A DNA stretch of 64,000 nt from Corynebacterium choanae (GCF_003813965.1 NZ_CP033896.1:558001-622000), one strand, 5' to 3'. Counted from the first letter of the stretch, positions 37,902 through 47,674 are shown. The notes: a model not told the origin generated them from the sequence alone. Numbers and translations are program-made.

Positions 37902-38954
37902 ATGACTTCCCGCAGTCCGCTTGATGCAACACGACTCCGCCAGCTTGCCGTCGATAAGGGGAAACTCGCCGATGTGGTGGTGACATCCGCAACGGGGTCG
38001 ACAAACACTGATCTGGCCGCTGCCCTTGCTGGTGGCGCGAGCACCTGGACTGCCCACGTCACCGATCATCAAACAGCCGGCAAAGGACGTCACGGTCGTC
38101 CCTGGGTGGCACCCCGATACAGTCAAGCCACCCTGTCGCTGGCATTGCGTCCACCACAATCAGCACTCCACCGGCTAGGCCTACTGCCGCTGGCCGCCGG
38201 ACTCGCAGTAATCGACGCTGTTCGGGACATGGTTGCCGCCACCACGGTGCTTGACCCTGGCGGGCAATCCCCAACCAGCGGACATTGGGCAATACCAACA
38301 GCCCACGACAAGGCCGAAACTAGTGCTGCAAGCAGTCAAGCTGCGGGGAGTACCCAGTCCCCGCGGCTGCCCGGCGATGATCTTCCCACCACCGGGCCCG
38401 CCAACGGAATATATGCCCCTGACACCACCGCCCCCGATGCGGCGCAATACGGCCCGTTAGGCAACCTCATCCCTGTACTGAAATGGCCAAATGATGCCCT
38501 CATCGGCGGCCGGAAAGTCTGCGGGATCCTCGCCGAAGCAGTCAGCCTCGGCCAACACCCTGCCATCGTCGTCGGTCTCGGCCTCAACGTCTCACTCACC
38601 GCCAACGAACTTCCGGTCGCCCACGCCACCTCCCTCGATATTGCTGCCGCCGAACTCGGCTACGAACTGCATGTTGACCGAACCATGCTGGTAGCCGGCA
38701 TTTTGCAGCATCTTGTAGCGCGATGTGAACAATTCCAGTACGCCAACCCCACCCTGCTCGGGGACTATCGGCGCGCCTGCGGAACTATCGGCACCCGGGT
38801 ACGAGTCCACCTCCCGGGGGAGCGAATCCTAGAAGGAATGGCCACCGGGGTTAACGACACCGGGGAGCTGATCGTCGTCGACGATCACGGTGCCGCTACT
38901 GCAGTCGCCGCCGGTGACGTCAGCCATCTGCGGCGCGCAAAGCACCCCAAATAG
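37902..38954 (+). CDS. birA: biotin--[acetyl-CoA-carboxylase] ligase with internal insertion
   Basis: Encodes 350 residues. BirA activates biotin with ATP and attaches it to the AccBC lysine. The biotinyl-AMP loop is GKGRHGRPW (60-68) and the catalytic KWPNDAL is at 194-200; the C-terminal SH3-like domain is present (TRVRVHLPGERILEG...). No DNA-binding domain, so it is a ligase only. Between LAVIDAVRDM (101-110) and the KWPND strand there are about 70 extra residues (117-190) rich in Pro, Ser, Thr, Ala and Gly, not found in usual BirA; the loop is probably disordered. Start ATG at 37902 follows the fold. Convergent order birA-PH protein-purK is conserved in actinobacteria. Confidence 0.93.
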   Translation: MTSRSPLDATRLRQLAVDKGKLADVVVTSATGSTNTDLAAALAGGASTWTAHVTDHQTAGKGRHGRPWVAPRYSQATLSLALRPPQSALHRLGLLPLAAGLAVIDAVRDMVAATTVLDPGGQSPTSGHWAIPTAHDKAETSAASSQAAGSTQSPRLPGDDLPTTGPANGIYAPDTTAPDAAQYGPLGNLIPVLKWPNDALIGGRKVCGILAEAVSLGQHPAIVVGLGLNVSLTANELPVAHATSLDIAAAELGYELHVDRTMLVAGILQHLVARCEQFQYANPTLLGDYRRACGTIGTRVRVHLPGERILEGMATGVNDTGELIVVDDHGAATAVAAGDVSHLRRAKHPK

Positions 38955-39131
38955 TTACCGAAAACATCCCGCGCGACCACCACAACTCGACTAAAAAAAC
39001 AGCAGCTAGACAGCAGCACCACTGCAGATCGTCCAGCGAAGATCTGCTCACAAAAACTACGCACCACCACCCGCGCGGTAGGCCACATTCATTCCCATAG
39101 CTACACCTGGCAAGGGCACAGAAACACCACC

Positions 39132-39971
39132 ATGCATCACCCCGCAGACCATCCTGAACACCCCCGGCGCTTACCCGCACACCGCTGGGAAGACGGCCTG
39201 TTCCCGGAATACGACCACCACAACACCTCCCAGCCAGCAGGCGGAACACCCCACCGCGACCACGCCCTTCCACCATCACCCCAAATCATTCCAAGACAGG
39301 CCGGGAAGCAGCCCAGCACACCCGACCGATACACCCCCGCCGACTATCCACCCAACAGCTCCACTACGGGCACCACACCCCACCACCGACAAGACCCAAC
39401 CACTCGGGAAGTAACCCGGCAGATTCCGCGGCCAACCCCGCCGCCGCACTATGCTGCCGGCGCGCCGGGAACCCCAGTACCGCCGTCGGCAACAGCAATC
39501 AGCCGTCTTCCCGGGCAGCGGATGGTGTATGTCGATCTGTGTGCCCCGTTACACACGCTCACCTTCGATGTGTGCAAACTTATTGTCGTTACCGGGGTGG
39601 CTTGGATGGCTATCGGCGCAGTTGATCGGCAGCCGCCGCTGATCAATGTGCCGCCCTACACCCACAATCTGCTCGTGGTGCTGTGGCTGATCGGGGTGCT
39701 GTTCACGTTTATTATTCCGCTGATACGTTCCCGCCGGCGACGGCTGATGGTCACTGATGATCAGTTAATACTGCACAACTATGGGGGTGTGTCGGGTCGG
39801 GATGTGATTCAGCTGCGCGAAGTCAGCCAAATCTCCCGGCGGCGAAAGACTCTCTATCTGCAATTCGGTGTGGATGGGCGCACCGTCGCTATTGAGCAGG
39901 TCGCACAGGCGAAACAGGTGGCTGCTGTCCTCACTGACCGGATCACTGCTGTATCCCGGTGGGTGTATTAG
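39132..39971 (+). CDS. PH-domain membrane protein with His/Pro-rich N-terminus
   Basis: Encodes 279 residues. Residues 1-125 are low-complexity and rich in His, Pro and Thr (for example HHPADHPEHPRRLPAH and TPHHRQDPTT). Two membrane helices follow (about 145-165 and 180-203), then a bacterial PH-like domain (RRRRLMVTDDQLILHNYGGVSG... to the C-terminus) including DVIQLREVSQIS. This matches the conserved membrane protein between birA and purK in mycobacteria (Rv3278c), except that the N-terminal extension is unusual. Function unknown; the His-rich segment could bind metal. Starts 177 bp after birA. Confidence 0.85.
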   Translation: MHHPADHPEHPRRLPAHRWEDGLFPEYDHHNTSQPAGGTPHRDHALPPSPQIIPRQAGKQPSTPDRYTPADYPPNSSTTGTTPHHRQDPTTREVTRQIPRPTPPPHYAAGAPGTPVPPSATAISRLPGQRMVYVDLCAPLHTLTFDVCKLIVVTGVAWMAIGAVDRQPPLINVPPYTHNLLVVLWLIGVLFTFIIPLIRSRRRRLMVTDDQLILHNYGGVSGRDVIQLREVSQISRRRKTLYLQFGVDGRTVAIEQVAQAKQVAAVLTDRITAVSRWVY

Positions 39972-40218
39972 TTGCAACCGCTGGTCACTACACCGTGAAA
40001 AGTTTAGGTACGACAGTTTCCTTGGGGTGCGCTGCAGCTGGTGGTGGACAGGGAAAATGAGCGTATCGGACGTATGAGTGTCGTGCCGGCACAGCCGATA
40101 TCGCATGCTTTTACAACCCAATGCCACCCCCAACGATGAACTCGCCCCGGCAAGACTGTCGAAGGTGGGCGCGGTAATACTGGGCAAGGGGTGGAGAGAA
40201 TACTCCCCCAAATGGTGT

Positions 40219-41493
40219 ATGACCGATATAGTAGTGCCTGTGAATGCAGCGCAATCAGCACCATCAGCCACCACCCATAGGGCGCTTGACGTGCCCCCAG
40301 GAACCCCTATTGTGACCATTTTGGGCGACGGCCAACTTGCCCGCATGATGCAAACTGAGGCGATCGAACTTGGTATCGGGGTGCGGTTGCTCACCGCTAG
40401 TCGGGACGCTTCCGCGGCGCAAGTAGTTGCCAACCCTATTATTGGGGACTATCGCCAAGTCGATGATGTGCTGGCTGCGGCCGCTGGCAGCGACGTGGTC
40501 ACCTTTGATCATGAGCATGTGCCTGTAGCAGTCATGGATGCGCTGATTGCAGCCGGTCATACGATTCACCCCAGCCCGCAAGCATTGCAATATGCGCAAG
40601 ATAAAACGCTGATGCGTCGCAAACTCGCGGAGCTTGACCTTCCCGTTCCGGCGTTTACCATCATCGATGATCCAACCCAAGTAGCCCCGTTTTTCAACCA
40701 AGTCGCTGGCCGTCTGTGTATCAAAACAGCCCGGGGCGGTTATGACGGCCACGGGGTGTGGTTTCCTGCAACAGTGGATGACGCCACCGACCTGGTGCGC
40801 AAACTCTTAGCCGACGGCAACCAAGTGTTGGCGGAAGAACGGCTCACCCTCACCCGGGAATTATCGGTGCTTATTGCGCGCCGCCCAAGTGGTGAGATGG
40901 TGACTTGGCCGGTGATCGAGTCTGTGCAACGGGACGGGATTTGCCACTCGGCGATCGCTCCGGCACCACACCTTGCCCCGCAGCTTGCTGAACGTGCTGT
41001 GGAGATTGCCGAAACAATCGCCACCCAGCTTGGGGTGACTGGTGTGATGGCGGTGGAATTGTTTGCCTTCCTTGACCATAATGGCGCCGAGACCGTGAGT
41101 GTCAATGAGCTTGCAATGCGGCCGCACAACACCGGCCACTTCACCCAATTCGGTAGTGTCACCAGCCAGTTTGAGCAGCATCTGCGGGCCTGCCTTGATT
41201 TACCGCTGGGATCAACAGCGAAAACGCACGAAACAACCTGCATGGTCAACGTGCTTGGTGCGGACACTGCCCCGCACTGCAGTGTGAAGGATGCTTGCGC
41301 TGCTGTGTGGCAGCGTTATCCGGCCGCGAAAATCCACCTCTACGGCAAACAGTGGCGACCGGGTCGCAAACTTGGCCACGTCATCATGGCCAGCGACAGT
41401 GCCGATCCGCAACAGCTCTTGGCGGATGCGACCGCGGCGGCGCACTGTATCCGCACCGGTGAATGGAATACCACAACATCCGCGACGGGCTAA
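40219..41493 (+). CDS. purK: N5-carboxyaminoimidazole ribonucleotide synthase
   Basis: Encodes 424 residues. PurK uses ATP and bicarbonate to carboxylate AIR, the sixth step of purine synthesis. ATP-grasp marks: the N-terminal TILGDGQLARMMQTEA, the triphosphate loop TARGGYDGHGVW, the metal-binding ELAMRPHNTGHFT, and a C-terminal domain with NVLGAD...HLYGK. The ATG at 40219 gives a 30-residue N-terminal tail before the domain; other starts are possible as the frame is open upstream. The product is converted by PurE, encoded 136 bp downstream. Confidence 0.96.
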   Translation: MTDIVVPVNAAQSAPSATTHRALDVPPGTPIVTILGDGQLARMMQTEAIELGIGVRLLTASRDASAAQVVANPIIGDYRQVDDVLAAAAGSDVVTFDHEHVPVAVMDALIAAGHTIHPSPQALQYAQDKTLMRRKLAELDLPVPAFTIIDDPTQVAPFFNQVAGRLCIKTARGGYDGHGVWFPATVDDATDLVRKLLADGNQVLAEERLTLTRELSVLIARRPSGEMVTWPVIESVQRDGICHSAIAPAPHLAPQLAERAVEIAETIATQLGVTGVMAVELFAFLDHNGAETVSVNELAMRPHNTGHFTQFGSVTSQFEQHLRACLDLPLGSTAKTHETTCMVNVLGADTAPHCSVKDACAAVWQRYPAAKIHLYGKQWRPGRKLGHVIMASDSADPQQLLADATAAAHCIRTGEWNTTTSATG

Positions 41494-41628
41494 CGAAAGC
41501 CCTGCCGGCAACATCAGGATCCTCACGCCAGTATCGCGCCGTGAATTGTCCACATATTGCCCCATGTGGCGCCTCTGGTGTCTGGGGTGACCACCGCACT
41601 TTTGCCCCGAAGAAAGGTTGACTCTGCT

Positions 41629-42138
41629 ATGTCACAAACCCCGCTTGTTGGTCTCATTATGGGATCTGATTCCGACTGGCCAACTGTTGAACCGGCAGCC
41701 AAGCTGTTGGCGGAATTCGCTATCCCCTTCGAAGTTGGGGTGGTGAGCGCCCACCGCACCCCAGAGAAAATGATTGCCTACGCTCAAGGTGCTCACACCC
41801 GTGGCGTTGAATGCATCATTGCCTGTGCCGGTGGTGCGGCGCATCTTCCGGGGATGGTCGCAAGTGTCACCCCGCTGCCGGTGATTGGTATTCCGCGGGC
41901 GTTGAAGCACTTCGATGGACTGGATTCGCTGCTGTCAATTGTGCAGATGCCTGCCGGTGTCCCGGTAGCTACCGTCAGCGTTGATGGGGCACAAAACGCC
42001 GGACTGTTGGCTGCCCGCATGCTAGGTGGTTCCCATCCGGAAATTCGGCAACGCATGATCGACTATCAGGCTTCCCTGGCAGCAGCAGTGGAAGAAAAAG
42101 ATGCTGCGCTGCGCCGCAAACTCGTCGGCGAACACTAA
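41629..42138 (+). CDS. purE: N5-CAIR mutase
   Basis: Encodes 169 residues. Class I PurE moves the carboxyl group from N5 to C4, giving CAIR. The opening [12 protein letters not shown], the catalytic SAHRTPEKM and the central [13 protein letters not shown] are all conserved. AGAAAGG about 11 nt before the ATG at 41629 is the ribosome site. Works as an octamer with PurK in the same pathway and transcript. Confidence 0.97.
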   Translation: MSQTPLVGLIMGSDSDWPTVEPAAKLLAEFAIPFEVGVVSAHRTPEKMIAYAQGAHTRGVECIIACAGGAAHLPGMVASVTPLPVIGIPRALKHFDGLDSLLSIVQMPAGVPVATVSVDGAQNAGLLAARMLGGSHPEIRQRMIDYQASLAAAVEEKDAALRRKLVGEH

Positions 42139-42150
42139 TTCCCGCATCAA

Positions 42151-42186
42151 CTGTGGTGCATCTGCCCTGGGTCTGTGGTGCATCTG
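42151..42186. repeat. 14-bp direct repeat after purE
   Basis: CTGTGGTGCATCTG occurs at 42151-42164 and again at 42173-42186, just downstream of the purE stop. The origin is unclear. Confidence 0.55.
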
Positions 42187-42380
42187 TCCCCGAAGCGGTA
42201 GCGGAGCTGCTGTGAGCCACCGGGGTTGTCGGTGGGTTTCCGCCCCGGTCGCTGGATTGCGCTGCCACGGGGTAGTCACGCGGCAAGAACCCATCAGTTG
42301 TTGCATACAGTAGTATCAACAAGCAGCAAAGTGAGTTGTTGATGGGTGAAGTGACGCGCCCAAAGGAGCCTGATATCACC

Positions 42381-42863
42381 GTGCACACACCAACACAGCC
42401 CGCCGACACGGTAGTGATATTAGGGTGCCGGCTGGTCGATGGGGTTCCCGGTGCCGCGCTTGCTGCCCGGCTTGCCGCCGCCTTACCGCTCATCGGCCGG
42501 CAAACCTGTGTGGTGGTCTCCGGATCGGGGGAAGCACCCGCAATGGGGCGCTGGCTGCGCGACCACGGGGTGGATCCGCAGCAAATTATTGAAGAACCCA
42601 ATGCGACTTCAACGAATGAAAATCTAGAATTCACCCGAGCATTGCTGGGCTGCTGCAACAAATGGACAGTTGTTACCAGCGATTTCCATGTGCCGCGGGT
42701 GAAAATGTGGGCGTGGCATCATGGCTATGACGTGCAACTCGTGTGTGCGAAAACGCCGCCGGCACGCATCCCCTACCTGTGGGGGAGGGAAGTGCTTGCC
42801 TTGATTCATTCGACGCTGCGGGTAGTATGGCGCCGCCTCATGCAGCAGCTTCGTGGCCGGTAA
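42381..42863 (+). CDS. YdcF-like protein (DUF218)
   Basis: Encodes about 160 residues from the GTG at 42381, which has a perfect AAAGGAG 12 nt upstream; an ATG at 42342 is in frame but has no ribosome site. DUF218 marks: VVILGCRLVDG near the start, VVVSGSGEAPAMGRWL, the EEPNATSTNENLEFTR segment and the VTSDFHVPRVKM phosphate-binding-like loop. The family (YdcF, SanA relatives) is linked to envelope or small-molecule roles, but no reaction is established. No membrane segment here, unlike SanA. It follows purE by about 240 bp. Confidence 0.85.
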   Translation: MHTPTQPADTVVILGCRLVDGVPGAALAARLAAALPLIGRQTCVVVSGSGEAPAMGRWLRDHGVDPQQIIEEPNATSTNENLEFTRALLGCCNKWTVVTSDFHVPRVKMWAWHHGYDVQLVCAKTPPARIPYLWGREVLALIHSTLRVVWRRLMQQLRGR

Positions 42864-42966
42864 CTTGCCCCCAAAAACCATGTTGGTCACCAACGGGGTC
42901 AGCCACAAAAATAGGGGCGTGTCCGCTGTTGCCGGCTTTGCCGACAAGCGCAGTGTTACGGGGCAG

Positions 42967-43218
42967 CTAGTTGTCTTCTGCTGGAGTGGGGGTTTCCACG
43001 GGTAGCTGGGTGCGCGGCGGTCGGGTGGCCCGGTACAACACTACGGTTGCAATAACCAACACCAGTGCCAGCAGCGCCGGCCACACCTGCGGTTCTGGGC
43101 GCAGCACATTGAACACCGCCTGCACAGAAGCAACCATGGCGAAGAAACTTACAAACCCCACCAAGGAGTCACGCAGCAACTGTCGACGGGTGCTGTGCGG
43201 ATGCTCTTTGGGTGCCAT
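42967..43218 (-). CDS. small two-helix membrane protein
   Basis: Encodes 83 residues from the ATG at 43218 (MAPKEHPHSTRRQ). Two hydrophobic helices (about 17-36 and 44-62) are followed by a Pro/Thr tail. No family is recognised. Divergent from the selO gene with 85 bp between starts, and convergent with the YdcF-like gene. Confidence 0.65.
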   Translation of the reverse strand: MAPKEHPHSTRRQLLRDSLVGFVSFFAMVASVQAVFNVLRPEPQVWPALLALVLVIATVVLYRATRPPRTQLPVETPTPAEDN

Positions 43219-43303
43219 ACCAGCACATGGTAGCGCAAAGACCACCAGTACAGACATCGGCCGCCGCTCGCGTGAAACAGAGACTCGATTATGCTAGGCA
43301 GTT

Positions 43304-44617
43304 ATGCTCGGACAAGGATTCGCCACCGACAATCCCCACCTGGTTGTCCCCACCACAGTGACGAGCTTTCCCCACCTGATGCCGGTGATTATCAACGACA
43401 CCTTTAACCAATCCGTCGATACGATCACCCAGTGGCTCTCCCAGCCGGGGTATGCCACCGCCTATGCGGGACATCAGTTTGGGCATTTCGCACCACTGCT
43501 TGGGGACGGGCGGGCAGTCCTCCTCGGGGATATCGACACAGCAACCGGACGTCTGGAAGTACAAGCCAAAGGAGCTGGGCGTACCTATTTTTCCCGCCGG
43601 GGCGACGGGCGACTGCAGCTCGAACCGGCACTTCGCGAATATCTCTTCAGCGAATGGATGCACGCCCTCGGGGTACCCACCACCAGATCACTTGCCGTGT
43701 TGACCACCGGTGAAACAATCCATCGCGACACTGCCCAACCCGGTGCCTTGCTAATTCGCCTTGCCCAATCCCATGTGCGGATTGGCACAGTGGAATATGC
43801 TGCCCGTCACTCACCTACAGTGCTGGCTGATCTTGTGCAGCACACTGCAGACGTTTTAGGGCTCGACCCGCACACCTCGCCGGCAACAGTAGCCATCGAC
43901 TTGTTGAGGGAAGTGTGCCGGCGGCAAGCAGCACTGCTGGCTGCCTGGATGCGCTACGGGTTTGTGCACGGGGTAATCAACACCGACAATGTTGCATTAA
44001 GCGGGGAAACCCTCGACTACGGGCCGTGTGCCCTCATTGACCGTTTCGACCCGCAGGCGGTGTTCTCCCGGATTGATACCGCCGGGCGATATCGATATGG
44101 GGCGCAGGCACACATAAACCAATGGAATCTCATGGTGTTAGCGCAGGCGTTGTCGCCGCTCGCCCCAATGGAACGCCTCACCGCGGTGCTTGCCGAGTTT
44201 GCCAGCCACTATCACGACTGCTACTTCGCCCAGATGCGACAAGCCCTTGGGCTTGCGGCAAGCAGCGAAGCTGACGAACTCGTCGCCGACTTTGTCACGT
44301 TGTTGAGCCATAAGCAACCGGACTATCACGAAACGCTGCAGCAGCTAGCCGCCACCCCGGAAGCGTTACCGTCGTGGCTTGCCCCCTGGGGTAAACGATG
44401 GCTGGCAGCAGACCCAAATCTTGCCCTTATGCGGAACAACTGTCCCCAGTTTATTCCTCGTCATTATGTGCTCGCGGAGATTATTGCTGCGGCAGTCGCA
44501 GGTGATTATGAACCCTTCCACAAGGCTGTTGCCCGTGCACAACACCCCTATACCGGTGCTGCAACGCCACCGCCGCCCCCAGGAGTGCCGCCGACGCAAA
44601 CCGTTTGTGGCATCTAG
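43304..44617 (+). CDS. selO: SelO-like protein adenylyltransferase (YdiU family)
   Basis: Encodes 437 residues. SelO is a pseudokinase that transfers AMP to protein hydroxyl groups. Landmarks: YAGHQFGHF (54-62), LLGDGRAVLLGD, the nucleotide loop KGAGRTYFSRRGDGR (89-103), EYLFSEWMHALGVPTTRSL, and the metal-binding HGVINTDN (222-229) with DYGPCALID. It is shorter than E. coli SelO (about 480), with a compressed N-terminus and a C-terminal tail that lacks the usual SCSS, ending VCGI instead. A TATGCT-like -10 lies only about 15 bp before the ATG, so the message may be nearly leaderless. Confidence 0.93.
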   Translation: MLGQGFATDNPHLVVPTTVTSFPHLMPVIINDTFNQSVDTITQWLSQPGYATAYAGHQFGHFAPLLGDGRAVLLGDIDTATGRLEVQAKGAGRTYFSRRGDGRLQLEPALREYLFSEWMHALGVPTTRSLAVLTTGETIHRDTAQPGALLIRLAQSHVRIGTVEYAARHSPTVLADLVQHTADVLGLDPHTSPATVAIDLLREVCRRQAALLAAWMRYGFVHGVINTDNVALSGETLDYGPCALIDRFDPQAVFSRIDTAGRYRYGAQAHINQWNLMVLAQALSPLAPMERLTAVLAEFASHYHDCYFAQMRQALGLAASSEADELVADFVTLLSHKQPDYHETLQQLAATPEALPSWLAPWGKRWLAADPNLALMRNNCPQFIPRHYVLAEIIAAAVAGDYEPFHKAVARAQHPYTGAATPPPPPGVPPTQTVCGI

Positions 44618-44881
44618 TGCTGTGTCCCATCGCCTCCTGGGATGGTGGTGCTGCAAAGCAAAAAAACAGCACCAGGTGGGGAAGCGAACAACATCGTTCC
44701 CCAACGGGGTGCACACCACTGTTGCAACCGTGAAGAGCAAAACCACAAGCGCACTACCATCATCCATGCGCAGTATCACCAGGGTGCCGCGGCAAACGAA
44801 ACCGGTTGACCCACACTTGGCGTCACCGGTCCGCTTTAGCCGCACCGCTGCTACCAGCCAACACAGGGTGGCGCTGTGTGG

Positions 44882-45706
44882 TTACTCTTTCACCCCGCCG
44901 GCGGTCAGCCCGGCAACAATTCGCCGCTGGAAAAGCAACACCATGATCACCAACGGCACCGTCACCAGTGCACCAGCCGCCATCACCGACGTGTAGGGAT
45001 ATTCAAACGAAGACGGGCCGTTAAAGCGGGCGATCGCCACAGTCACCGGCTCGGTCGCAGGATTCGACAGCTGCTTGGCGAGCATAAACTCATTCCACGA
45101 GGCGATAAAGGCCAAAATAGCGGTAGTAAACAAAGCTGGCGCCGCCAACGGCAGCAAAATCTTGCGGAACGCCTGCGACCGGGTCGCGCCGTCGACCCGT
45201 GCCGCCTCCTCCAGCTCCCAGGGGAGTTGACTGAAAAAACTTACTAATGTGTAAATCGTCAACGGCAACGCAAATGAAATATTTGGAATGATCAGCGCCC
45301 GATAGGTGCCAATCCATTCCAGATCAGTAAACAGTTGAAACAGTGGCGTGACCAGCGCAATACCCGGGAACATGGAAGCCGCCAGCACAATACCGGTCAC
45401 AAACCCTTTCCCGCGAAAATCCAACCGGGCAAGCGCATAGGCGGTAAATACCCCCACCGCCACCGCAATCACTGTGGTGGCCGCACCAATGATCAGCGAG
45501 TTGATAATCGCCGAGAGAAAATCATTGCCTTCATCGGTGGCTAATGCTTTGTGAAAATTTTCCAGCGTCACATGGGTTGGCCACGGAGTGGTGTCGAACG
45601 TAAAGTCGGGATCCCGCAAGGCGGTGACCACCATCCAATAAAACGGGGCAAGCCCCCACACCAAAATCAGCAGCACACCAGCATAGGTTTTTATCGTTTT
45701 CAGCAT
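44882..45706 (-). CDS. tusG: trehalose-type ABC importer permease (MalG-like)
   Basis: Encodes 274 residues with six membrane helices. It has the permease EAA loop EEAARVDGATRSQAFRKILLP, which docks the ATPase. It is of the MalG/LacG type. By order and similarity to C. glutamicum tusF-tusG, it is probably one half of a trehalose importer that recycles trehalose released in mycolate transfer. GGGGAG upstream of the ATG at 45706. It begins 6 bp after the tusF stop. Substrate assignment is inferred. Confidence 0.9.
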   Translation of the reverse strand: MLKTIKTYAGVLLILVWGLAPFYWMVVTALRDPDFTFDTTPWPTHVTLENFHKALATDEGNDFLSAIINSLIIGAATTVIAVAVGVFTAYALARLDFRGKGFVTGIVLAASMFPGIALVTPLFQLFTDLEWIGTYRALIIPNISFALPLTIYTLVSFFSQLPWELEEAARVDGATRSQAFRKILLPLAAPALFTTAILAFIASWNEFMLAKQLSNPATEPVTVAIARFNGPSSFEYPYTSVMAAGALVTVPLVIMVLLFQRRIVAGLTAGGVKE

Positions 45707-45712
45707 CGCAGC

Positions 45713-46801
45713 TTAACTCCCCTGCACAGTGGTGGTCGATGAGGTGGTTTTATTTGCCGCTGACGAATGATCGGCGACAGCTGATGCAGCCGGTGCAGCT
45801 GAACCCCCAACGGTTGCCGCAGCCTGGCCTTTCTTGCCCCGGCTGGTGGGGGTGGCGGGTAGACGAGACGTTGCCCGCACATCAGCGCCGAGGAACCGGA
45901 TCATGATGAACGCAACCGCGAAAATCATGAGGAAAATCAGGGTGGAAAGCGCCGACGCGGAATTAAAGTTGTTTTGTCGCATATCTTCCACCACCAGCAT
46001 TGAGATCGTCGCAGTCGGCGAATTCGACGAGGAAGAGATCATAATCAGCGGCAGATCATACATGCGCAACGCATCCAAGGTGCGAAACAGCACAGCCACC
46101 ATCAACGCTGGTTTCACCAACGGCAAGGTGATCTTGGTGAGGATCTGCCAGCGGTTTGCGCCATCAACCCTCGCAGCCTCGTACACATCCTGCGGAATCA
46201 TCTGCAAACCGGCCAAAATCAGCAGCGCCATAAACGGCGTTGTCTTCCACACATCGGCGATAATCACCGCAGTACGTGCCGCCCACGGATCAGTAGTCCA
46301 AGCAATCTGGGTTCCCAACAGGGCGTTTATGATTCCCTGTGGGGCGAAAATAAACTGCCATAGTTTTGCAGTCACCGCGGTTGGGATCGCCCACGGCACC
46401 AGCACGGCAGCCCGCAGCAATGCCCGGCCGGCGAACTCTTTGTTCATCACCGTCGCCATCCAAAAACCCAAGAGGGTCTCGAGGGTGACGGTGACAATCG
46501 CGAAGAAGAATGTGATCCTTACAGCCGGCCAAAAGTCGGTCGACAGCACTCCGGGGGCGCAGTCAACATAAACTCCTGGATTGCCGGGCTGTTCGCAGGA
46601 CTGGGTGAGCCAGTACACATAGTGGCGAAGGCCAGCAAAGCCGCCCTCCTCGAAGAAACCGGTAGTCGGATTGAACGCCATGTTCGATTGGAAGGACAAA
46701 TAGATTGCCCGCACAATCGGATATCCGATGACGATTGCTAGCACGATCATTGCCGGGGCGATAAGCAGCATCGCGGCACGGGATTGTTTTGCTCGTTGCA
46801 T
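45713..46801 (-). CDS. tusF: trehalose-type ABC importer permease (MalF-like)
   Basis: Encodes about 362 residues. Six helices; the EAA loop is YEAARVDGANRWQILTKITLP. The C-terminal tail of about 50 residues (after FLGADVRATSRLP) is rich in Ala, Ser, Thr and Gly, longer than in usual permeases and probably cytoplasmic and disordered. Two adjacent ATGs (46804, 46801) fit; the second is better spaced from AGGAA. First of the tusF-tusG pair. The binding lipoprotein gene lies 870 bp upstream on the same strand. Confidence 0.9.
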   Translation of the reverse strand: MQRAKQSRAAMLLIAPAMIVLAIVIGYPIVRAIYLSFQSNMAFNPTTGFFEEGGFAGLRHYVYWLTQSCEQPGNPGVYVDCAPGVLSTDFWPAVRITFFFAIVTVTLETLLGFWMATVMNKEFAGRALLRAAVLVPWAIPTAVTAKLWQFIFAPQGIINALLGTQIAWTTDPWAARTAVIIADVWKTTPFMALLILAGLQMIPQDVYEAARVDGANRWQILTKITLPLVKPALMVAVLFRTLDALRMYDLPLIMISSSSNSPTATISMLVVEDMRQNNFNSASALSTLIFLMIFAVAFIMIRFLGADVRATSRLPATPTSRGKKGQAAATVGGSAAPAASAVADHSSAANKTTSSTTTVQGS

Positions 46802-47674
46802 CATGTTCCTGATTCGAATCAGGTGGTGGAAAATTCAGTTCACAGGTGGTGTCGCAGCAAAGCCTAGGATCATCACAACCAGACGTGCAGTCAACGGAAA
46901 AAAGCTTCCCGAATGGCACTGGTGTCTTGGATTGCTTGAGTTCGATGAACCCATTGAAGCGGCGGCCTTGCACCACCGCCTGGTGGTATCGCACCACCAA
47001 ACGGTGGGCTGATATGACAGCTAGTGTAACTGGCTGTCTGATCGACTGGGGAATGCACCGGCAGCACTGTTGCCTATGTTTGCCAGTAGCACACCAAGGA
47101 CTGCCCCTGCAGGTGTGACCCAGCATGAGCCAGGATCTAACTGGTGTGGCCGAAACCTGCGGCAGCCTACCTGCGCAAAAACCGGGCGACAGCGAATGCC
47201 AACACAAGGGGAGTACGTAGCAAGGTGGTGGGTACGCCGATAGCGACACCTGCGAAGTGGCACAGCACCTGCCAAATGCCAATTCAGCAGACAGACACAA
47301 CCAGGTGGCTGTTGCAAAGTCGCCCGGAAGACGGCTAGGTGCACCGCCTACAGGGGTATCAAGCAGCAGGTTTTCATGAGGGGATAACAGTCGGTAAGCC
47401 GCCCCGCACGACAACACTCCAGCAGCAGTGCAGCGATCCATCGCCTGTGAGAAAACACTGTGCAGCTGTTGCCACACAGAGGACGTATCGAGCTACAGCA
47501 GCCTGCTGGAGTGAGAAGAAGAACACTTGTCCACCGGCCAGACCCGCAACAGGATTGATCCGCTGCGGATAACGACCGGCGCAAGCCAACAGCCGGTGAC
47601 TGGCAGAGATAGCGACACTACCTCTTGTGAAACACGGTCACCGGCTGCGCAAGGACAGCGCTGTCACTGAAGGA
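46802..47674. other. gap between the binding-protein and permease genes
   Basis: About 870 bp with no gene I can support, although an open minus frame (46563-47477) overlaps the start of tusF out of register. In C. glutamicum a small membrane-protein gene lies here; no homologue is visible. A CCACCGCCTGGTGG hairpin lies near 46974 and a GACAGCGCTGTC palindrome at 47654-47665. Confidence 0.5.

Noticed and set aside
46563..47477. 304-codon minus-strand ORF between the binding protein and permease genes
   Set aside because: It overlaps the 5' end of tusF in another frame, is rich in Cys/Arg/Ser without pattern, and shows no membrane protein features expected for the gene found there in C. glutamicum.
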